A stretch of 7,803 nucleotides of DNA. Origin: JAJRVH01 sp964505995. GTDB lineage: Bacteria > Pseudomonadota > Zetaproteobacteria > Mariprofundales > Mariprofundaceae. Every line of letters starts with the position of its first letter. Position 1 is the first letter of the stretch. The stretch covers positions 1 to 7,803 of the forward strand of contig CAZDLB010000083.1 in the NCBI GenBank assembly GCA_964505995.1, in the 5' to 3' direction. The notes under the pieces are model-generated. The model did no database searches and was not told the origin of the DNA. It saw only the letters and a program-made list of their open reading frames with translations. Positions 1 through 6,092 of this stretch are shown piece after piece. Position numbers and translations under genes: made by a program.

Positions 1-461
1 AGCGGCCGGTCCGCCTCCATCTCGCGCACCAGCGCAATGGCCTTTTGCAGATCATCGCGCTTCTTGCCGCTCACGCGCACCTGATCGCCCTGAATCGAGG
101 CCTGCACCTTCATCTTCGCATCCTTGATCCTCTTGACGATCTTCTTGGCCAGCTCCTGGCTGACGCCCTGCTTGATGCGGATATGCTGGCGCTTGGTGCC
201 GCCGCTCGCATCCTCGGGGTCGCCGTAGTCCAGGCAGGATGGATCGAGATTGCGGCGCACCAGCTTGGCGCGAAGGATCTCGGTGACGGTATTGAGCTTG
301 TTGATGTCATCGCCGATGACGGTGATGCCATCCTTGCCCAGTTCGATGCTGGCGCGGCTGCCCTTGAAATCATAGCGCGTGCTGATTTCCTTGATGACCT
401 GGTTCACCGCATTGCTCATCTCCTGCATGTCGGTTTCACTGACGATATCAAAGCTTGGCAT
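1..461 (-). CDS. yajQ: YajQ family cyclic-di-GMP/nucleotide-binding protein, 3' end cut by the window edge
   Basis: Read on the minus strand, this frame starts MPSFDIVSETDMQEMSNAVN, the hallmark N-terminus of the YajQ (UPF0234) family. It continues with the family blocks RYDFKGS, NLDPSCLDYG, the lysine-rich KIVKRIKDAKMKVQ and VRVSGKKRDDLQ. About 153 codons are inside the window. The family is about 160-163 residues long and usually ends in a QPLQFVNFRD-like tail, so roughly ten residues and the stop lie beyond position 1. YajQ is a small cytoplasmic protein with two ferredoxin-like domains. Members bind nucleotides or RNA, and a Xanthomonas member is reported as a cyclic-di-GMP effector; which of these holds here cannot be seen. 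The start is secure: a strong ribosome site sits seven bases upstream and homologues start at the same residue. It is divergent from the long plus-strand gene train and has no evident functional tie to it. Confidence 0.95.
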   Translation of the reverse strand, partial: MPSFDIVSETDMQEMSNAVNQVIKEISTRYDFKGSRASIELGKDGITVIGDDINKLNTVTEILRAKLVRRNLDPSCLDYGDPEDASGGTKRQHIRIKQGVSQELAKKIVKRIKDAKMKVQASIQGDQVRVSGKKRDDLQKAIALVREMEADRP

Positions 462-597
462 GGGCCTTCCTCCAGGGATAAGGATACGGAACGCTGCCTT
501 CCGAACGACCGGCACGGATGCACCCTGCCGGGACGGACCGGATCCTCGCCCAAGCTTGCCGATTCCGGCTTTGACAAGCAATGGCCGGACAGGGAAG
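462..597. other. Divergent intergenic region between yajQ and the endopeptidase gene
   Basis: This 136-base spacer separates the two divergent transcription units and is the only sizeable non-coding stretch in the window. It holds the yajQ ribosome site at its left end and an exact TTGACA hexamer on the plus strand near its right end. Two short inverted repeats lie between them: CGGAA/TTCCG at 487-491 and 499-503, and CCGGCA/TGCCGG at 509-514 and 526-531. Neither is followed by a T-run, so they are not terminators. They could be operator half-sites or chance in GC-rich DNA. I found no convincing sigma-70 pair for yajQ on the minus strand. Confidence 0.6.
465..473 (-). promoter_or_regulatory. 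Strong ribosome binding site of yajQ
   Basis: On the minus strand the sequence GGAGGAAGG precedes the yajQ ATG, with the GGAGG core seven bases from the start codon. This near-perfect Shine-Dalgarno match fixes the yajQ start at 461 and is much stronger than most ribosome sites in the plus-strand train. Confidence 0.8.
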
Positions 598-599
598 AT
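571..599 (+). promoter_or_regulatory. Possible sigma-70 promoter for the endopeptidase-kds-lpt gene train
   Basis: A consensus -35 box TTGACA lies at 571-576. After exactly 17 bases comes GAAGAT at 594-599, which matches the -10 consensus at three of six positions, including the important second A and final T. The -35 is perfect and the -10 is weak. If it is used, transcription would begin near 606, downstream of the ATG at 598, so translation of the first gene would have to begin later, for example at the TTG at 649. This is inference from sequence alone. Confidence 0.4.
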
Positions 600-2049
600 G
601 CGACAAGACGTCGGCATTGCATCCGACGGAAGCGGACAGGGAGCGCATTTGTCACAGGCATTTCATCGCGATTTCTCCAGACCGAATGCGACCGGCCCGA
701 ACGCCTCGGGTCGTCGCCGGCGCAAACCGCGCATCCATCGTCCGCGCCGGCATCAGCGGCCGTCAGTGGTTCGCGCCAGCCTGCAAGGCTGGCGATGGCC
801 TTCCCCGAGGTGGTTCCCGCTGCTCGGCGCCGGCATCGGCTTCATGCTGATCCTGGGTCTGGTGTCGCTGGATGGACGAAACGTCGATGCGAAGGTGGAT
901 GAATCCTTTGGCAGCGCCCATGAGGAATGGCTCCAGGCCGAGGCCCGCGAAGAGCTGGCCCGTGCACCGCAATGGCTGCGGGAAACCCTGAAGCCCGGCG
1001 ACACATCGCTGGCCGCACTGCAGCGCCTGGGACTGACTGCGAAGGATGCGCATGCGCTGATCCGCGCATCGAAAAACGTCTTCGACCTTCGCCATGTCCT
1101 GGCCGGCCACATGTTCGAGCGGCTGGACTCGGAGATCGTCTACCACATCGACGATACGCGACGGCTGCGCCTGCACCGCGATGCGAACGGCGCCTGGCAT
1201 GCCGGGATCGTTCAGCGCAGCATTCAGAGCCGGCGTCACATCGTCGCCGCCACGATCGAGGACAGCCTCTTTGCCGCGGCCTCCAGGGCCGGGCTGGACG
1301 AGCGCACGACGATGAATCTCGTGGACATCTTCGCCTGGGATATCGACTTCGCCCGCGATATTCGCAGCGGCGATCGCTTCCGCGTGCTTTACGAGGAACA
1401 GTTCGACGAACAGGGCCATGCCATCGGCAGCACGATCCTCGCGGCCGAGTTCGTCAATCAGGGGCACAGCTATCGCGCTGTCCGCTACCAGCATGCCGAT
1501 GGCCGCGTGCATTACTACACGCCCGAGGGCAGGAGCATGCGCAAGGCGTATCTGAAGGCGCCGGTGAAGTTTTCGCGCATTTCCTCGCGTTTTCAGGCCC
1601 GCCGCAAGCATCCGGTGCTAGGATATACCCGCGCCCACCGCGGCGTGGACTATGCCGCCCCGGCGGGCACGCCGATCCATGCCGTGGGTGACGGCCGCGT
1701 CGAGTTTGCCGGCTGGAAAGGCGGCTACGGCCGCTTCATCCTGATCCGGCATACCAACCGCAACCATGCCACGGCCTATGCCCACATGCGCTCCTTCGCG
1801 AAGGGAATCCGCAAGGGCAGCCGCGTGCATCAGGGACAGGTCATCGGCTATGTCGGCATGACGGGCCTCGCCACCGGCCCGCATCTGCATTTCGAATTCC
1901 GTCTTCGGGGCCGCGCGGTCAACCCGCTGACGATCAAGCGCGCCCCGGCCCGACCGGTCCCGGCGACCGAACTTGCCCGTTTCCAAGAGCAGACCGCGCC
2001 GCTAATGTCGCGCCTTTCCGAATGGCGGCCGCATCCCTCATGGGGATGA
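598..2049 (+). CDS. mepM: M23 (LytM) peptidoglycan DD-metalloendopeptidase with OapA-type LysM-like domain, MepM-like
   Basis: Murein endopeptidases of this type cut peptide cross-links so that the wall can expand. From the ATG at 598 the protein has 483 residues: a basic, arginine-rich cytoplasmic start, one membrane anchor (FPLLGAGIGFMLILGLVSL, residues about 76-94), and a LysM-like OapA domain (around PGDTSLAALQRLGL and FDLRHVLAGH). A Csd3-like second N-terminal domain follows (IVYHIDDTRRL to RFRVLYEEQ), then the C-terminal M23 domain. The M23 zinc ligands are visible as HRGVD and HLHFE, with the intervening AYAHM, so the enzyme should be active. Family members are about 440-480 residues long. 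The start is uncertain. The ATG at 598 has AGGGA only two bases away, while an in-frame TTG at 649 has AGGGAG at five bases and fits the possible promoter. The frame stays open upstream into antisense yajQ, which I take as chance. Confidence 0.92.
   Translation: MRQDVGIASDGSGQGAHLSQAFHRDFSRPNATGPNASGRRRRKPRIHRPRRHQRPSVVRASLQGWRWPSPRWFPLLGAGIGFMLILGLVSLDGRNVDAKVDESFGSAHEEWLQAEAREELARAPQWLRETLKPGDTSLAALQRLGLTAKDAHALIRASKNVFDLRHVLAGHMFERLDSEIVYHIDDTRRLRLHRDANGAWHAGIVQRSIQSRRHIVAATIEDSLFAAASRAGLDERTTMNLVDIFAWDIDFARDIRSGDRFRVLYEEQFDEQGHAIGSTILAAEFVNQGHSYRAVRYQHADGRVHYYTPEGRSMRKAYLKAPVKFSRISSRFQARRKHPVLGYTRAHRGVDYAAPAGTPIHAVGDGRVEFAGWKGGYGRFILIRHTNRNHATAYAHMRSFAKGIRKGSRVHQGQVIGYVGMTGLATGPHLHFEFRLRGRAVNPLTIKRAPARPVPATELARFQEQTAPLMSRLSEWRPHPSWG
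638..643 (+). promoter_or_regulatory. Candidate ribosome binding site for an alternative TTG start at 649
   Basis: AGGGAG lies five bases before an in-frame TTG at 649-651, a better placed Shine-Dalgarno than the AGGGA that almost touches the ATG at 598. Codons 598-648 also have visibly fewer G/C third positions than the rest of the gene. Together these make the TTG a serious rival start, giving a protein of 466 residues. Confidence 0.35.
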
Positions 2050-2074
2050 TGCCCCTTCGGCAATCCGAATCCGT

Positions 2075-2078
2075 GGAG
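2075..2078 (+). promoter_or_regulatory. Ribosome binding site deciding the kdsD start
   Basis: GGAG is followed by six bases and then an in-frame GTG at 2085. The next in-frame ATG at 2091 is twelve bases from the same site. The upstream ATG at 2022 would lie inside the endopeptidase gene and has no comparable site. The spacing favours the GTG. Confidence 0.5.
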
Positions 2079-2084
2079 CCCAAC

Positions 2085-3062
2085 GTGAACATGAATGACA
2101 CCGGTGATGCCTGGCTGAACAAGGCCCGCAAGGTTCTCGACATCGAGATCGCGGCGCTTGAGGGGCTGAAGGCCTCGCTCGGAGAAGCCTTTGTCGAAGC
2201 CGTGCGGGCCGTGCTGGACGTCGACGGCCGCCTCGTCGTCGTCGGCATGGGCAAGTCCGGCATCATCGCCAAGAAGATCGCCGCTACCTTCGCCTCGACC
2301 GGCACGCCGGCCTTCTTCGTGCATGCGGCCGAGGCCCAGCATGGCGATCTCGGCATGATCACCGGCCATGACGCGGTGATCGCGATCTCCCACAGCGGCG
2401 AAACGGCCGAGGTCTGCGGCCTGCTGCCGGAGATCCGTCGGCGTGGCGCCCGCGTCATTGCGATGACTGGCAATCCCGATTCGACGCTGGCGGCCCATGC
2501 CGACATCACGCTGCATGTTCCGGTCGAAAAGGAAGCATGCCCGATGAATCTGGCGCCGACGGCCTCGACCACGGCAACGCTGGCGCTGGGCGATGCGCTG
2601 GCCGTCGTCGTGCTCAAGCAGCGCGGTTTCCGGGAAGAGGATTTCGCCCGCGTTCACCCCGCAGGAAGCCTCGGCCGCCGGCTGCTGAAGGTTTCCGACG
2701 TGATGCACCGGGGCGAGGAACTGCCGCTGGTCGCGCATGATGCGTCGCTGAGGCAGGCCGTCACGACCATGAGCAGCCATCGTCTCGGCATCACCGGCAT
2801 CATCCGCGATGGCAGGCTGATCGGCTGCCTGAGCGATGGCGATCTGCGGCGCATACTTGAAAGCGGTCATGTGGACATGGAGGCGGCGGTGGAACAGCTG
2901 ATGCACCCCGACCCGGCCTGGATCGAACCGGACCGGCTGGCCAGCGACGCGCTGAGAATGATGGAGAAGAAACAGATTCTGGCGCTGTTCGTATGCGGGG
3001 ACCGGGGCGAAACCCTCGGCATCGTACACATGCATGATCTGCTCAAGGCGGGCATCGCATGA
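2085..3062 (+). CDS. kdsD: Arabinose-5-phosphate isomerase (KdsD/KpsF family)
   Basis: The enzyme interconverts D-ribulose-5-phosphate and D-arabinose-5-phosphate, the first committed step toward Kdo for LPS. From the GTG start it has 325 residues; E. coli KdsD has 328. An N-terminal SIS sugar-isomerase domain (residues about 45-180) carries VVVGMGKSG and AISHSGETAE. Two CBS domains follow: SDVMHRGEELPLV onward, ending in LSDGDLRR, and LMHPDP onward, ending in GIVHMHDLL. Residues K57, E109, E150 and H191 keep the exact spacing of E. coli K59, E111, E152 and H193, which mutational work has tied to activity, so it should be functional. Its start lies about 35 bases after the endopeptidase stop, and its stop overlaps the kdsC start as ATGA. 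An ATG at 2091 is the alternative start and would remove only two residues. Confidence 0.96.
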   Translation: MNMNDTGDAWLNKARKVLDIEIAALEGLKASLGEAFVEAVRAVLDVDGRLVVVGMGKSGIIAKKIAATFASTGTPAFFVHAAEAQHGDLGMITGHDAVIAISHSGETAEVCGLLPEIRRRGARVIAMTGNPDSTLAAHADITLHVPVEKEACPMNLAPTASTTATLALGDALAVVVLKQRGFREEDFARVHPAGSLGRRLLKVSDVMHRGEELPLVAHDASLRQAVTTMSSHRLGITGIIRDGRLIGCLSDGDLRRILESGHVDMEAAVEQLMHPDPAWIEPDRLASDALRMMEKKQILALFVCGDRGETLGIVHMHDLLKAGIA

Positions 3063-3628
3063 GCCGCTCCGGCTTCGATTTCCCCTTCGAAAAAGCCCGC
3101 GGGGTGCGCCTGTTGATACTCGATGTCGATGGCGTGATGACCGACGGCTCGATCATCATGGATGGGCGCGGCGAGGAACTGAAGGCGTTCAACGTCCGCG
3201 ATGGTCACGGCATCAAGCTGCTGCAGCGCGCCGGCATCCGGATCGCAATCATCACCGGGCGATCCTCGAACGTCGTTGCGATGCGCGCCAGGGATCTCGG
3301 CATCGAGTTCGTGATCCAGGGATGCCTGAACAAGGCCGAGGGGCTGGACGCGCTGGAACGCCAGAGCGGCATTGCCGCGCACGAGTGCGCGATGATGGGC
3401 GATGATGTGCTGGATCTGCCGCCGATGCGGCGCTGCCGGCTTGGGCTGGCGCCGGCTGATGCCCATGCCGCGGTCCTCGAGCAGGCGGACTGGATCTCGT
3501 CCTGTCGTGGCGGTCGCGGTGCCATTCGCCAGGCGGCGGAAGGCCTGATTCTGGCCCACGACCGCTGGACGGAGGTCATCGAACAGCGCTATGGCGTCCG
3601 TCCCGAAAGCTGTGGCTGGAAGGTCTGA
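3059..3628 (+). CDS. kdsC: 3-deoxy-D-manno-octulosonate 8-phosphate phosphatase
   Basis: KdsC hydrolyses Kdo-8-phosphate to Kdo and phosphate in the cytoplasm, just before Kdo is activated for attachment to lipid A. It is a capless type of HAD phosphatase that works as a tetramer. The 189-residue product matches the family length (E. coli 188). It shows HAD motif I LDVDGVMTDG (D22 nucleophile, D24 acid/base), the family block GEELKAFNVRDG, motif II ITGR (T66), the motif III lysine K92 in LNKAEG, and motif IV GDDVLDLP (D115, D116, D119), followed by the conserved GGRGAIR near the C-terminus. All catalytic residues are present. The start ATG overlaps the kdsD stop, which suggests translational coupling between two enzymes of the same pathway. 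Confidence 0.97.
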   Translation: MSRSGFDFPFEKARGVRLLILDVDGVMTDGSIIMDGRGEELKAFNVRDGHGIKLLQRAGIRIAIITGRSSNVVAMRARDLGIEFVIQGCLNKAEGLDALERQSGIAAHECAMMGDDVLDLPPMRRCRLGLAPADAHAAVLEQADWISSCRGGRGAIRQAAEGLILAHDRWTEVIEQRYGVRPESCGWKV

Positions 3629-3637
3629 TCGGCGAGG

Positions 3638-4219
3638 ATGCGGCCACGCACATGGACCCTGATCAAATGGTGTTCACTGGGCACCTCCGTCGGCAGCCTG
3701 CTCGTCGCCGGCGTCCTGATGTGGACGGCCGAGCCGGAAACGCCGCCATCCGACGCCGCGGATGCGGAAACCGGGCATCAGACCGAGGTGGACCGGCCGG
3801 TCATCGTCGAGCGGCGTCAGGGGCGAACGGTGTGGGAACTGCGCGCCGGTGAAGCGGCCCAGCAGGCCAATGGCTCGATGAAGCTCAGCACGCCAAGGCT
3901 GACCCTGTATACCGAGGCAGGCGTACCGGTGACAATCACGGGGGAAAACGCGATCTTCAATCCCGTTTCGCGCAGGCTCAGGTTCACATCCCGCGTTCAG
4001 GTGCGCTATCAGGACTGGCTTCTTCAGAGCGAGCGACTCGTCTATGAAAGCCAGCGGGATGAAATCGTCGTGCCCGGACGCTTTCGCGTGAGTTCGCCCG
4101 ATCTGCGGGCCGCGGGCGCCAGGCTTCGCATCAACCGCAGCACGGAGCAGGCGCGGGTGGATGGCGGCATTCGTATTGACGACAGCAATCCCCGTTGGAC
4201 AGGATCGGCCGGGCGATGA
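3638..4219 (+). CDS. lptC: LPS export system protein LptC
   Basis: LptC is a bitopic inner-membrane protein that takes LPS from the LptB2FG transporter and passes it to LptA. The 193-residue product (E. coli 191) has a short basic start, one transmembrane helix (residues about 11-30) and a periplasmic beta-jellyroll domain from about residue 52. The blocks RPVIVERRQGRTVWELRA, TITGENAIFNP and DEIVVPGRFRV are typical LptC/OstA-like strands. Sequence conservation in this family is low, and much of the call rests on length, topology and position directly between kdsC and lptA. The start is nine bases after the kdsC stop. GGAAGG at 3618-3623 lies 14 bases from the ATG, a long spacing, so initiation may partly depend on ribosomes arriving from kdsC. 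The stop overlaps the lptA start. Confidence 0.92.
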   Translation: MRPRTWTLIKWCSLGTSVGSLLVAGVLMWTAEPETPPSDAADAETGHQTEVDRPVIVERRQGRTVWELRAGEAAQQANGSMKLSTPRLTLYTEAGVPVTITGENAIFNPVSRRLRFTSRVQVRYQDWLLQSERLVYESQRDEIVVPGRFRVSSPDLRAAGARLRINRSTEQARVDGGIRIDDSNPRWTGSAGR

Positions 4220-4731
4220 TCCCGACGCTTTCGTCCCCTTCCCTGCCTGCGTGGCTGCGACACAGCCGGGCCATGTTCAGTGTGCTGGCCGTTCTGATGC
4301 TGCCCCTGCCGCTTCAGGCCGGTCCGCTGCATATCGAGGCCGATTCCATGCTGCTGCAGCATGCGAACTCACAGGTCGAATTCAGCGGCAAGGTCCGGCT
4401 GAGCCGGGACGATTTCACCCTCAGCTGCGATCGCCTGATCGGCCATTATCGAAAAGACCGGCACGAGATCGAAAAGGCCGAGGCCTTTGGTCATGTCACG
4501 ATGCGTCAGGGAAAGGCGCGCGGTCAGTCCGAAAGGGCCGTGCTCGATCAGCGCAACCAGACCCTGACGCTGATTGGCCATGCCTTCATCGAACAGGGTG
4601 GAAGCCGTATCGAGGGCGAGCGCATCGTGCATCACATCGACCGGCAGCAGACGCTGGTCACGCCGAAGGATCAGGGGCGCACCCGGATGCTGCTGGACAC
4701 CGATGAAACGAACGGGACCGGCAAGCCATGA
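4216..4731 (+). CDS. lptA: Periplasmic LPS-transport protein LptA
   Basis: LptA forms the periplasmic bridge along which LPS moves from LptC to LptD. I take the ATG at 4216, which overlaps the lptC stop as ATGA and gives 171 residues, close to E. coli LptA (185). A Sec signal peptide is visible: basic RHSR, a hydrophobic core (residues about 20-31) and a likely cleavage after LPLQA (residue 35). The mature part is an OstA-type beta domain that begins PLHIEADSM, then VEFSGKVRLSRDDF, FGHVTMRQGK and RIEGERIVHH, a regular repeat of short strands as expected. An in-frame TTG at 4195 would add seven residues and lacks the overlap signature. An ATG at 4273 would leave a shorter signal peptide. Confidence 0.94.
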   Translation: MIPTLSSPSLPAWLRHSRAMFSVLAVLMLPLPLQAGPLHIEADSMLLQHANSQVEFSGKVRLSRDDFTLSCDRLIGHYRKDRHEIEKAEAFGHVTMRQGKARGQSERAVLDQRNQTLTLIGHAFIEQGGSRIEGERIVHHIDRQQTLVTPKDQGRTRMLLDTDETNGTGKP

Positions 4732-5459
4732 GCGCCACCCATCATCTGTCCGCGCGCGGCCTGTGCAAGCGCTACCGCGCCAAACAGGTTGTCAACGCCG
4801 TGGATCTGGACGTGTTTTCCGGGGAATGCATCGGCCTGCTGGGACCGAACGGTGCCGGCAAGACCACGAGTTTCTACATGGTCTGCGGGCTGATCCGCGC
4901 GGATGCCGGAACGATCATGCTCGACGATGCGGACATCACGCCGCTGCCAATGCATCTGCGGGCGCGCGCCGGCATCGGTTATCTTCCCCAGGAAGCCAGC
5001 ATCTTCCGCAAGCTGACGGTGCGCGAGAACCTGCTGGCCATCTTCGAAACGCTGGACCTGCCCGAGATCCAGATCGAGGAGGAACTGGAAGGCCTGCTCG
5101 TGGAACTCGGCATCGAGGGTGTGCAGCATCAGAAGGCCTATACGCTCTCCGGCGGCCAGCGGCGGCGCACCGAGATCGCCCGCGCGCTGGTCACCAAGCC
5201 CCGCTTCCTGCTGCTGGACGAGCCGTTTGCCGGCGTGGATCCGATCGCCGTCGAGGACATCCAGGCCATCATCGCCGATCTGAAAAGCCGCGGCATCGGC
5301 ATCCTGATCACCGACCACAATGTCCGCGACACGCTGTCCATCTGCGACCGCGCCTATCTGATGAGCGCCGGCGAGATCATCGTCCAGGGAACCCCGGACG
5401 AGATCGTCGATCATCCCGATGCGCGCAGGCTCTACCTTGGCGAAAGCTTCTCGATGTGA
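4728..5459 (+). CDS. lptB: LPS export ABC transporter ATP-binding protein LptB
   Basis: LptB is the cytoplasmic ATPase dimer that powers extraction of LPS from the inner membrane by LptFG. The 243 residues (E. coli 241) contain Walker A GPNGAGKTT (39-47, K45), the Q-loop YLPQE with Q88, the signature LSGGQ (140-144), Walker B FLLLDEP with catalytic E165, and the switch histidine H197 in ITDHNVRDT. The family-specific EASIFRKLTV stretch after the Q-loop, where LptB contacts the LptFG coupling helices, is intact. The start overlaps the lptA stop as ATGA, with only a weak ribosome site upstream, so coupling to lptA is likely. The lptF and lptG genes are not in this window, as is usual. In many gammaproteobacteria rpoN follows; here ubiX does. 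Confidence 0.98.
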   Translation: MSATHHLSARGLCKRYRAKQVVNAVDLDVFSGECIGLLGPNGAGKTTSFYMVCGLIRADAGTIMLDDADITPLPMHLRARAGIGYLPQEASIFRKLTVRENLLAIFETLDLPEIQIEEELEGLLVELGIEGVQHQKAYTLSGGQRRRTEIARALVTKPRFLLLDEPFAGVDPIAVEDIQAIIADLKSRGIGILITDHNVRDTLSICDRAYLMSAGEIIVQGTPDEIVDHPDARRLYLGESFSM

Positions 5460-5474
5460 TGGAATGGCTTTGAA

Positions 5475-6092
5475 ATGAACAAGCCCCGCGAAAACGGTGA
5501 CATCATCGTCGCGATGACCGGCGCCTCGGGCGCGGCCTACGGCCTGCGGCTGATCCAGCGTCTGTCCGGGGCCGGCCTGCGTCAGCATCTTCTGTTCTCC
5601 GAGGCCGCGCGCATCGTGCTGCGGCAGGAGGCGGAGCTTGAGCTTCCCGCGGAGCCGGAAGCGGCCATCGCCGCTCTGGCCGAGCATCTGCACATCGAAA
5701 GGCAAGCACTGCGCTGCTACGGGCTTGACGACTGGTTTTCGCCGGTGGCATCCGGCTCGGCCGGCATCCGCAAGATGGTCATCATCCCCTGCTCGATGGG
5801 CACGCTGGCGCGTATCGCGACCGGCGCCTCGGACAACCTGATCGAGCGCGCGGCGGATGTCATGCTCAAGGAAAAAAGGCAGCTGGTCCTGGTGCCCAGG
5901 GAAACGCCATTATCCAGCATCCATCTCGAAAACATGCTACGCTTGTCGCATATGGGGGTGCATGTTCTGCCGGCGATGCCCGGCTTCTATCATCGGCCGC
6001 AATCGCTCGACGAGATCATCGATTTCGTCGTCGATCGGGTCATCGACCACCTGCAGCTGGACAACCGGGAGGCGCGGCGATGGGGCGAATGA
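5475..6092 (+). CDS. ubiX: Flavin prenyltransferase UbiX
   Basis: UbiX joins a dimethylallyl group to FMN to make prenyl-FMN, the cofactor of the UbiD decarboxylase in ubiquinone synthesis. The 205-residue protein fits the family and closely resembles Pseudomonas UbiX in pattern. It has AMTGASGAAYGLRL (FMN binding, residues 13-26), SPVASGSAG, the IPCSMGTLA loop, a DNLIERAADVMLKE helix, VPRETPLSSIHLENML, and the C-terminal PAMPGFYHRPQSLDEIIDFV, ending RRWGE. The active-site serine, glutamate and arginine blocks all look intact. It starts 15 bases after lptB with only a weak GGAA ribosome site ten bases away. It overlaps the following lipoprotein gene by 13 bases. Its presence behind lptB is not the textbook neighbourhood and links this cluster to respiratory quinone production. 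Confidence 0.97.
   Translation: MNKPRENGDIIVAMTGASGAAYGLRLIQRLSGAGLRQHLLFSEAARIVLRQEAELELPAEPEAAIAALAEHLHIERQALRCYGLDDWFSPVASGSAGIRKMVIIPCSMGTLARIATGASDNLIERAADVMLKEKRQLVLVPRETPLSSIHLENMLRLSHMGVHVLPAMPGFYHRPQSLDEIIDFVVDRVIDHLQLDNREARRWGE
6067..6072 (+). promoter_or_regulatory. Ribosome binding site deciding the lipoprotein start
   Basis: GGGAGG inside the end of ubiX is followed by seven bases and the ATG at 6080. A second in-frame ATG at 6089 and a third at 6092 (which overlaps the ubiX stop) are 16 and 19 bases away, so the first ATG is best placed. Confidence 0.6.

Noticed and set aside
379..597. Upstream extension of the endopeptidase frame from a GTG inside antisense yajQ
   Set aside because: The extension overlaps yajQ by over 80 bases, has no good ribosome site, and would put another hydrophobic stretch and a long low-complexity linker before the real membrane anchor.
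45..902. 285-codon plus-strand open frame over yajQ and the start of the endopeptidase gene
   Set aside because: It is antisense to the clearly identified yajQ and out of frame with the endopeptidase. Its product has no recognisable domain and it starts at a TTG.
763..1611. 282-codon minus-strand open frame opposite the endopeptidase gene
   Set aside because: The sense strand encodes recognised domains without interruption. The antisense product has no motif.
1848..3035. 395-codon minus-strand open frame opposite kdsD
   Set aside because: It is a shadow produced by G/C-rich third positions of kdsD. The composition is histidine-, aspartate- and glutamine-rich with no domain, and kdsD is fully intact on the other strand.
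5457..5475. Possible terminator between lptB and ubiX
   Set aside because: The 15-base gap contains no stem-loop or T-run.
4671..5705. 344-codon minus-strand open frame opposite lptB and ubiX
   Set aside because: It is a shadow spanning two well-identified genes, with no family resemblance.
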